The notes below the pieces were generated by a model. That model was not told the origin of the DNA, ran no database searches, and saw only the letters and a list, made by a program, of their open reading frames with translations. From positions 806,001 to 870,000 of the forward strand of contig CATIUR010000011.1 in NCBI GenBank assembly GCA_949592205.1: a DNA stretch of 64,000 bases, written 5' to 3'. The position numbers and the translations under genes are program-made. The stretch comes from Helichrysum umbraculigerum. Its lineage: Eukaryota > Streptophyta > Magnoliopsida > Asterales > Asteraceae. Positions 54,880 through 64,000 of this stretch are shown piece by piece (within the stretch, counting starts at the first letter, position 1; every line of letters starts with the position of its first letter).

Positions 54880-57800
54880 TCTCTCTTATCTATTAAAAGA
54901 GAGGGTTTATTAGTTAATCACCTCCTTAATTATCCTTAAAATTTTAATCCCCACCATTCATTGGTTTAGAACACTAAACCACAACCCTTGATCATCATTA
55001 ACCATATGATTAATTAATCATAATCTTTTTTGTTCCCAAAATACACTCATGCTTCGGTACCCTTATTTTCCCCTTTGTTTCAAAACCCACGACTGCGCCT
55101 ATACAAACAAAATAAATCATACTCCAATTCAAAAAAAGGATCGATAGGAACAATAATCAGGGATTTTGGGTTCACAATACCCAAAATTAATTGAGAAAGT
55201 GATTCACGCATATAACTCAGATGGCGAAAAAATCAATCATCGCTGCAGCTTATCACGAACGATCGGTGATTACCACAAGTCAGAGTGATTACAGACCAAT
55301 GCACACTTCGATGGTTTCTTGCCGTTTCATGGGTATTGAAGGTTTTTTGTATCCTTCTTTGATTCTCCATTGGATTCGATTTGTTTATGGATTACCAACA
55401 GATTGATCGATTGTGATTTACAATCTTGCACGTTTTAATTGCGACAACTGTTGTCTTTGGTTATGGTTTAGATTTGTGGAATATGAGTTTCACTTATAGT
55501 TTGTGTTATGTACGCTAAAATTCATGTGCACACCAAGTGTTTGATTAATTGCTTGAATGAAAGTTTTATATGCTTTGTTTATACGCTAAATTTCATGTGC
55601 ACATCAATGTATTGCAGTTTTCGAAGTTTATTGGATTGACATAGGATGTTAGATGTAATGTCAGTGACAGTTTTTGAGGTTCATATACGAGTTCAAAGTA
55701 TTTAGATTGTGGCTAAATGTATCGGGAAAGCTTTCGGAAAAGATGGAAAAATTTCACTTCCGAAGTTTATTATCACCCACTGTTGTTTCTAACAATCACT
55801 GAACACATGCTCCTATTAGTTGGGCTTTTCGATATATTTCTTCATTTAGCTTTGTTTGTTGTATTTTATGTAGATAATAAGAGGATTAACCAGGACAATT
55901 GGGATATGAAACGGATATGAAGTATATGGGTGATGATGCCGCAACCATAAAGTTGAGCAGGTGTGCCACTCAACCAATTGACCGATCTGTTTTTACTCTT
56001 TGAGAAGAAATTAAATATCAATATTAAGATTCAATCATGAATTTTTTGAAGCATATTTTTATGCCTTATAATGTGTTTGTTCGGTGTTCAATGTCTGTTT
56101 ATATATGAAACTACTATTAAGTTGCAATTAGTAAATTGGTAACGTTCTTGCATGCCCAAACGTATTGGATCAATTTTATTCCGTTTACATGGTAAGATGT
56201 TTGATTATATATTATTAGTATACATTCCTACTCCACCAAAGTGCATTGGACCAGAACCTGAATAACTTTTCCTCTGTCTTTAACATAGTATACTATTTCT
56301 TAAGCTATCTTATATATACGTTTTTTTATGTATGCAATTCTATTGAACTTACACTTCTAATGATTTTATACACTTTCCAGGAAATTCAACCTCGCACCTG
56401 ACTCATAACTCAATCAGTGAAAACATTATATCTTTTGAGACTAACTATAGAGAGCAAATGGCTACGTCTCCTCTTTCGACTCCCTCTGAAACACCGGATT
56501 CTGGCTACAGTTCAAAGTCTCATCCCAATTATTTGGGTATATCGTCAAACATATAACTATTAAATCATTTTTTTTTGTAATAGAAGATCTGTATTATGTC
56601 TGCTAACATATTAATAATTCCGGTACATTTGCAATAGCTACAAACAGATTAACTCCCCGTACACTCATTCCATCTCAAAGAACACCTCTATCATGTATCA
56701 CTGATAATGGTATGAAAACTACAATTTTACATGCTGAAACTCATGTTTTGATGTATGCAGATATCTTATGCTCATGAAATATATCTCGCAGGTCCTTCGG
56801 GTACACTGGTAACACAAGCCTTGACACCATGGAAAAGTAAACTGTCTCCAACGCCTCCCGTCAACAAAACAGTACATGCTTCAGTAAATACGCAACGTAT
56901 TTGATCCAGTTTGGTTTCTAATGTAGCTGATAATATTCCCGTTTCAGGTCTGGTGTTTTCCACCTCCTTTTTAATTTACACTGCATATATGTTATTTTAG
57001 TGATGGCACCTCCTTTTTATATATTAAAACTGTTTGACACATATAGGTATTGACACATATATCCGTTTCAGGTTGATGTATTCTTCAAATTGTAGATTAG
57101 TGGTGTCACTCGTGTGGTCTGTAGTGTTAATTTGTTTGACTGTTATAATTAAAATATGTCTTTATGTACAAAAGAACTTAGTGCCAGGTTTCACACAATG
57201 AGCAAGTAGCAACTAGCTAGGGGTTTTATAATGATTTTGAATTATAATTTTAATTATTGTATTTGAAGGGAAAAAAATGATTTCTGAAACTTAACAATGT
57301 GTGATTTTGTATTACTATAAAGCATAAGCCTGCAATTAAGTTACGAAAAACATTAAACATGAGGAGTCATGGCGTGTTGATGTAACTTTAGCTTTACTTT
57401 TTAAATTTTAATTGTTTACTCTTAATTTTACAAAAAATATAACTATTAATTGATCTATGATTATGTCTTATCTAAATGACTGGTTTATCAAAGTTCCATT
57501 CCCTGTTTATATTTATTTATATCAATTTTATAGAATCTATTATCTATATTATTAATTTTTCCTTTCTAGCTTGTCGGTGTTTTGCATAGGGATTGGTGTT
57601 TATCTATTTTTCATTATGTTTTTTCTTCGGATTGGCTATCATTGACTCTTTGATATAGGTATCGCTATTGCCATTTTTAAATTTAGAGTCATCTGACTGT
57701 GGCTTGATTACTTGAAGAATCCAAAGAGGTGCAACCAAAGTTCGAGCCATATGTTTAGCGGTGTAGACTGCACCGAAACTCTTCAGTCTTCACAAGTGTT

Positions 57801-59291
57801 GGGCTGCAATGCCCATCGATGGTTTACCAGCTCCTACACCAACTATTGGTGAGCATCTTTCTCACTGTTTCTTGCACATCTAAATAAGATTATTTATGGT
57901 TCTAGATGTTCGTGTCCTAAACTCGAATTCTATGCGTGAATTCTGTGTCAATTATGGATGTTTATCGTATTCTATAATTTGTAGTAGTCGTTAATATACA
58001 AAGCTTTATTAGGTGGCTGATCGTTAATTGCTTGAGATTAAAATTGGAGGTCTCAGGGTTTGACCTTTACTACTTAATATATCTAGGTTGCATTGCTTTC
58101 CAAAAAAGTGAGAGTTTTTCTTTGTGAGTTTCTGTATTCAATGAATGGTTTTTAATTGATATCTCTTGTGTCTTGTGGTTGATTATCATTCTTATTGTAT
58201 CACAGACATACGAATGTAGAAGAGTAGAAAAAATGATCTATGTATATGCCATCTCATTAAACCATTAGACATAGAAAATGATTCATGATCTTTAAGTATT
58301 CGTGATATGTGATCATTTTGCATAGTTCTTGTGATGAGAGACTTCCTAATATGTGTTATGATTGGTTTACATTATTAGGAAGTGACCATGGGGGATTTTG
58401 TGTCTTGTCTACTAAAGGACTATAGAAGACTTGGTGGTGCTGTGAAAGATAAGAATTATGTTAAGTTGACTTGGTGGTGCTGTGGAAGATAGGAATTATG
58501 TTAACTCGAAAGATATCAGTATTGCATTATCTCATGTTTTTGTTAAGGGTGATGGATGTAAACACTAAATTTGCATTTTGTTCATTAGTTTTTTCTTCCT
58601 CTGAATTGGTATGAAGGTCTTTGTCTATTACAACTTGGGCCAATGAGTACTGAAATCAAGCAACGGAAGACTATTGTGCACAGAAGGCATTCAAAACCAA
58701 CTTGAAAACAAACCTTGAAGAGGTAATATCTAAAGCACTTGTCCTTGAAATGTGTCTATTAAGGCATGTAATTTGGTGGCATTATTGTTGCTTTAGGTTC
58801 TTGTGTAGAGATGATTCCGAAGTTCATCGTTGACTTGAGGTTTGTAGTTTTAATTTAACTTCAATCCTGTTTAAAAATCGACATGCTCTTAAATGAGAAG
58901 TTGGTCGTAAGATGATACAAGGCAAAACTTATATATACTCTAATAATGTATGTGACTTTAATTTGGCCATGAAGTGATTATCTCAACCTATTTACTCCGT
59001 CTCTTCTTATTTTTGTTATATCCCTAAATGGATGCTCCATTTGTTTTAATGGATATTAATTAATTGCTCATTATATTTATGTGTATACATTCCAGATTTG
59101 TAACTTATGAATGGCTAAATATGGGTTACACTGTGTTTACTTCAATAGGTGACGGGGATTTATAAAGGGTTATGATTAACTTATTTTAGCTTACATGAAC
59201 ATTTGTTGTTTTCTATTTTAATTGTATTGAAGTAATCAACCTTGATTATTTTATATGTTTTAGCCCGCAAAATTTGCGGGTTATGATCTAG
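54880..59291 (+). mobile_element. Probable Helitron, 4.4 kb, with decayed exons
   Basis: The right end is convincing: hairpin CCCGCAAAATTTGCGGG (59264-59280), 7 bp, then CTAG (59288-59291) and T. The proposed left end TCTCTCTTATCTATTAAA follows an A at 54879 and looks like plant Helitron starts, but pairing the two ends is inference. Between them three exon-like pieces share a Thr/Pro-rich style: 56381-56555 (ATSPLSTPSETPDSGYSS), 56638-56710 (TNRLTPRTLIPSQRTPLSCI) and 56793-56903 (GPSGTLVTQALTPWKSKLSP). They recall the N-terminal low-complexity part of plant Helitron proteins. No Rep or helicase motif is present. Confidence 0.5.
58428..58504. repeat. 40-bp tandem duplication
   Basis: GACTTGGTGGTGCTGTG(A/G)AA starts at 58428 and again at 58468. 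It lies inside the probable Helitron and has no coding sense. Confidence 0.85.
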
Positions 59292-60197
59292 TAACTTATA
59301 TAAGAGTGGGTAATTAGGTTTGTGACTTATCTCATACAGGGTCAAATCAAATAAACATGAAAAAGGAAGTGAAAACGAAAGCAGATACTCCTCTCGATAC
59401 CCACGATCCCCAAGGGAATAATAAAATTATGACAGGGATATAACATCTATATTGGTTACGTTTGGGACTATCAAGTTATAATACTTGCAAAACAAATATG
59501 GACTATATGAAAGGTTGTGAACTTCGAGTTAGAAGCTTATAATAAATATATAAATAAAGGAGCAGAACAATCCAGGGTACAGGCAGTTGGAAAAAAAGAC
59601 CAGGTCAAAAAATGTACCAAAGCAGCAGTCAAAAGACATTATGAAGCGTTGGAACTATAACCATCACCACATTACGGTGAGTAGACCTTACAAAGATTAA
59701 ACACGTTTATATATAATACGCAACTTTCCTGATGTTGATCACCATTAAGTTCACAAGCCCAAAAAGATAGTCATTGGCAAGTTTGTGTAAACAGACAATT
59801 GAACTGGCTAAAACATACCTTAATTCGCTCATACTATTCAAACTACAAAACAATCAAAGTACATAAAGATAAAAATCCAAGAGCTCAAAGAAAAAATCAA
59901 AATGTAAATGGATCATCTAGAAAACTCACAAAAATACCTTAACCCATTACCAACCCGCCTCCTAAATGTTAGTTAATACATTGATTGAATTAATACTGAA
60001 AAAAATATTAACTTTTTATAGAGCAACACTATATCTATCCTTCCTAAACGTATTAATATTCATTTCCATTCCAAAGTAAAAACCAAAATATTAGTACTTC
60101 AATTAAACACAGTCTGCCACAATCTCACATAACCTCAAAAACGTAATGACAAGTGCAAAAGTTCCACAAAGCAGAGCACATCGTTGACTGTACTAAC
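59292..60197. other. Spacer, no gene seen
   Basis: AT-rich. It lies on the downstream side of the MUB exon, but no further MUB exon was recognised here. Confidence 0.45.
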
Positions 60198-60330
60198 CTT
60201 TAGGCCATTGAGAGAGGATGGTTTCCTTCAAGGATGTAACACTTGCAACCACTGGGAAACTCTTAGGGCCAATATCCGATCCATCAATCAAACGGAATTT
60301 AATCTCCAATGAATCTTGCACTTCACACAT
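60198..60330 (-). pseudogene. Orphan first exon of a membrane-anchored ubiquitin-fold (MUB) gene
   Basis: Minus strand, ATG at 60330: MCEVQDSLEIKFRLIDGSDI, then GPKSFPVVASVTSLKETILS and QWPK, ending at a donor GTTAGT (60197). This is the start of MUB proteins, prenylated ubiquitin-like proteins of the plasma membrane that recruit E2 enzymes. The normal start MAEVQDQLEIKFRL is well kept. The second exon (…GPKTVKDVKLISAG) and the CaaX end were not found to the left as far as 54.3 kb, where a Helitron and then the CACTA nest intervene. It is either a captured fragment or a gene broken by insertions. Confidence 0.75.
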
Positions 60331-60854
60331 GTTTCACTTTTAATAGATACAAATATAGTATCTAAACGCCCAAAATCTTCACTTCAGATGTTAAACAATC
60401 TTTACCAACTCAAATAGCTTCACAAACTCGATATTATGTTTGACGTATGACCATCAACTTCAACCCTCAATGTGCACCCGGAAAAGGTCAAAACTTTTAT
60501 ATCAGAAAACAGTATCTCTTAGGGGTGTGGATGTGGGGACTGAAAGTGATCATGTGACACTGAAAAATCAAATTCAGATGTGAGTCGTTACATAAGATGC
60601 TCTATATATGGTTCGGGTGTGGCTTTACTGGTTGAAGACTTGAAGTATTAATAAATAAATAATCACTTCGGATGGTGTAAATCCTATAACGGTTCCTTAT
60701 TAGTTAGGGATGTGACTTGTGAGTATGTAACATATAACATGCGGGAGAGGAAAGACTATGTTAGTAATTTTAATCATTCATATAACATAAAATTAAACCT
60801 TAACAGAATAACAAACAAAATAAGAGAGATGAAGATGCCAAAATTTGAACCAGA
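60331..60854. other. Region upstream of the MUB exon
   Basis: Could be 5' leader or promoter of the MUB gene. No clear TATA box and nothing coding. Confidence 0.4.
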
Positions 60855-60859
60855 AATTG

Positions 60860-63172
60860 TGTAACATCCTCGTTTTAGGCCTAGTTGAAATCGGTAATTT
60901 CTTCATTTTATTTAATTATTTAAATTGTGTCATAAATGATTTATATTATTTGGGCATTGAAAATAATCGGTCAAACGGTTAAATGACTTATTGTGGATAG
61001 TAAAATATTACATGTTTTAAATTAATTTAGTTGACGGAAAAATAAAATTGTATTTCCCCGCAAATGGTTTTTAAGTTCCAGACAATAATAAATACGGGGA
61101 ATGAAAATTAACACTTATATGGTATACTCTATGGAATGGGTCGGTTTTTACCTCCCACATATACACATACGTACATGCATACATACACCAAGAAACCCTA
61201 AATCAATTTCATGAAACTTTAACATCAAATTGGAGCTTGTAAATTCGGATTCAAGCTTCCTTAATCATCAAGAACAAGGTATGATCACATGTTCTTCATT
61301 TTCCATAACCTAGAAATTGGGGGTTTTGGGGTTTTTGCTAATTGGTGAGTTTAATTCGAAATTAAAGGTTGGTTTTGTGAAATTGTTGTTAGTTAAGCTT
61401 GTTATGGTTGATTACTAACAAGATTCAAGCTTAAGATTATAAATCTATGGTGATTCTTAGGGTTTATGATGATTTTGATGGGTTAATGACTTTAATCTGA
61501 AATTAAAGTATGAAATTGGTTAAGGTAGTGTTAATAAGTGTTCATAAGATGGTTAGTAATCTTAATTTAACCTAGAAGTGATTTAATCATGTTATATAAG
61601 TTGTAATCAAATGGGTTTTTGGGTAATTGATGGAATTAGCATGATTAACATGAAATTGAAGCTTGAAATACTTGCATGATAGTTAGTTGATGCTTATATG
61701 TGGATTATAACCTTAATCCTAGTTTAAAAATGAAGAATTTGAAGTGTAATCATATGGATAGTTATGGGTTTAATTGATTATTCATGAATTGAAGCTTGTG
61801 GTTATGTTAGACTTGTTAAATTGTGTTTAATTCATGATTAGAACTTAAGTCTAAGTTTGAATTGATGAAGTTGATAAATGTTCATGAAGAAAGTATTGAA
61901 CTTAAGGTGTATTTTAAGAAATTAAAGCTCTTAAGCTTGAGTTAATAAATATAGTTGTTGTTAGTTGTTAACGATCATGCTATTGTAGGTTATTGATGAT
62001 GAAATGTGATTAAGTTGATGGAATCACATATATCGAATTTTGATACAATTGAGTAAAGTAAGAATGAAAGTTTTAAGCGTTGTGACACATAATTGATAAT
62101 TGTTGTTAATATGATTGCAAGTATTGAACTTAATTACTTGTGAAATTGTATGTTAATTAATTACCACTTGATTATTGATAATAGTGACATCAAGTATTGA
62201 GGTAATGGTGTAATCATAAAAGGAGTTGTTATAACTTGTTGATTTATCCTAGCTTGCCATTATTAAGTTAAATGAGTTATATGATATGAATTAATTACTA
62301 ACTCATTGTTTATAATGTTCATAGATATGGAGAAGACTCAGTGACATTAGACTACTGAGTGGACAGCGGAGGTGTTGGTGAGTGGACCTGTAACCTTCAG
62401 CGTAACTTAGTTGTAACAGATTTGGTTACAACGGGTAAACGTGGTTTTACTGTTTATAGACTGTTGATTGACATGTTGCCTTGATAGATATAGATTTTGT
62501 GATATCTGACCTTTGGGCATATGTGCATACTTGGAGGTCAACATGGGTTGGGCTTAAGGATACTATTGAGTTGCCAACACAGGTCCTTGTACACGGTTGG
62601 TTATAGGAATACTGTGTTGTGTGGGTAAATAGTACCTAAGCTATCGATTTACCACTGTATTGGCCTGCAGTTGGTGTGAGGTTTCTTGGAGGGCCACCCG
62701 GGCATGAGGGCGCCTCAAGGACCGCCGATCCTCTTAAATTATGTGTTTACGATGCTATATGTTGTAAACAATGTGTTGTGTTTATGATGATGTTGCTGTA
62801 AACTCGTTTATTGTGCTCTGCTTAGTTGTAAACAGATTTGCTATGCTAGGTTGCACTGTCGGCTATTGGTTCATTCACTTAGCATTGAGCTAATCCCCCA
62901 CATTACCACTCCTTGCAGGATATGATTAGATTACGGGATGGCTAAGGAGTTGTTGACTGAATGGAACGTTTGACGACTAGATGTTACTCTGATCTTTAAT
63001 TTTTATAAATCATTGTTGTCTTTCAAATTATGTAACACCCAAATGATAAATTATGTTTTGAAATAGATTGACTTTATATGAGTATTATACAATGTAAAAT
63101 TATTCACGTTTGTTGGACTTTCGCTTCCGGTTATAAAAAAAAAAATGGTTCTGAAATATGAGGGGTGTTATA
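60860..63172. mobile_element. Solo LTR, second TGTAACA family
   Basis: Starts TGTAACATCCTCGTTTTAGG and ends GAGGGGTGTTATA, flanked by AATTG on both sides (60855-60859, 63173-63177). It contains no coding region, primer site or polypurine tract, so it is a solo LTR of 2.3 kb. The block GGGCCACCCGGGCATGAGGG...GCCTCAAGG (62690-62721) recalls GGGCCGGGTCCCC...GAGGTGCCTCCACG in the family-X LTR (29706-29743), so the two families may be distantly related. Confidence 0.85.
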
Positions 63173-63381
63173 AATTGAAACCCTAATCAAGATCAAAACG
63201 AAGAACATGTCAAGAAAACACAATACAATAATAAAATTACCTGTCAAACTTTAATATTGAAAGAAATCATCGCATTGATTCATGGAAAATAGTGTTTGAG
63301 AAAATTTAAAGAAAGACAATGATTGATGTTGTATGCCTTTTCATAACTATCTTTTGTTGGAATTTTGTTTCTTGAACTCAT

Positions 63382-63441
<60 letters not shown>
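63382..63441. repeat. (GAT)n microsatellite
   Basis: About twenty uninterrupted GAT/TGA units. Confidence 0.97.
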
Positions 63442-63442
<1 letters not shown>

Positions 63443-63527
63443 ATCGGAAGGGAAATAGGGTTCCATAGACAGAAAATTGAGGCCGATGTTTTTGGTTTAG
63501 GCCGATTGTTGTTACTGAATTAATTTT

Positions 63528-63898
63528 TATTAATTTAATTTATTCCTTCTAAATTTATTTTTATTTATTTAATATTTAAATATTATTTATTATTTATATC
63601 TAATTAATATATATATTTATAATTAAAATATAATAGGGGGTTAAGTGTAAGTATCATCAAATTAATCATAATCGTTGGATCAATATGAAAAAATCAATTA
63701 AGGGTCGAAATTCATATTTATTAATTTAATTTATTCCTTCTAAATTTATTTTTATTTATTTAATATTTAAATATTATTTATTATTTATATTTAATTAAAA
63801 TATATATTTATAATTAAAATATAAAGGGAGGTTAAGTGTAAGTATCATCAAATTAATCTTAATCGTTGGATCAATATGAAAAAATCAATTAAGGGTCG
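63528..63898. repeat. 191-bp tandem duplication
   Basis: TATTCCTTCTAAATTTATTT occurs at 63541 and 63732. The copies stay aligned through GTTAAGTGTAAGTATCATCA and AAATCAATTAAGGGTCG with a few differences. The remainder to 64000 shows nothing. Confidence 0.92.
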
Positions 63899-64000
63899 GG
63901 ATTGCCCAAGCTATTTTGCTTTAAGTATATGTTATAGAAACCTGATCCAAATTATACCAATAAAAATACATTCAAAACCCAATTCATTCATATATTTTGC

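Noticed and set aside
55221..55406. Frame MAKKSIIAAAYHERSVITT
   Set aside because: 61 codons, no known domain and no splice partner with a sensible product; left as non-coding within the Helitron candidate.

Overview
The window is plant nuclear DNA: AT-rich, with spliced genes, and dominated by LTR retrotransposons, CACTA, Mutator-like, Stowaway-like and Helitron elements. The protein-kinase plus phloem-protein-2 (PP2) gene at 11.6-16.6 kb belongs to a family I know as strongly expanded in Asteraceae, so a composite (Asteraceae) is my best guess. That is inference, not proof.

Layout. 1-1046: the 3' end of a Ty1/copia element, whose LTR abuts a short NAC transcription-factor fragment (1048-1146). 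1445-16569: parts that can be read as one long plus-strand gene. In order they are an AP2/ERF DNA-binding domain fused in one exon to the tail of a kinase domain, a linker exon, a complete kinase domain, a second kinase domain and two PP2 domains. The splice sites are phase-compatible across an 8.9-kb intron. That intron holds a composite LTR array (2819-6519: four LTRs, three internal regions, one pair of GTTAC target duplications) and remnants of a CACTA transposase gene. Both full kinase domains carry one frameshift, so the locus is probably a decaying gene.

16.6-28.5 kb has no convincing host gene. It holds an LTR fragment, a gypsy-type gag-like pseudogene, a Mutator-like element with long inverted repeats and a 9-bp duplication (21013-22252), and a near-perfect palindromic element (22595-23718) sitting inside a Stowaway-like MITE. 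A hAT-like MITE and clusters of short repeated words follow.

28595-54025 is a single CACTA transposon of about 25 kb. It has terminal inverted repeats starting CACTAGTACA, an ACA target duplication and GTGTGAC-rich subterminal repeats at both ends. Its genes are a TNPA-like gene (minus), an intron-bearing F-box gene copy (minus) and a tnp2 transposase (plus). It lies inside an older LTR (28525 to about 54290). It is itself interrupted by a solo LTR of that same family (29231-31669), by a Helitron (36061-36758) and by a 9.1-kb Sirevirus-like copia element (42770-51846) that splits the transposase coding region. Each boundary is supported by a target duplication or by the repeat or reading frame closing up when the insert is removed.

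54.3-64 kb holds a probable 4.4-kb Helitron (54880-59291), an orphan first exon of a membrane-anchored ubiquitin-fold (MUB) gene, a 2.3-kb solo LTR (60860-63172) and simple and tandem repeats.

No tRNA, rRNA or CRISPR was seen. Exon limits were set by eye from GT/AG sites and reading frame. Family names come from recalled motif patterns, not from a search.
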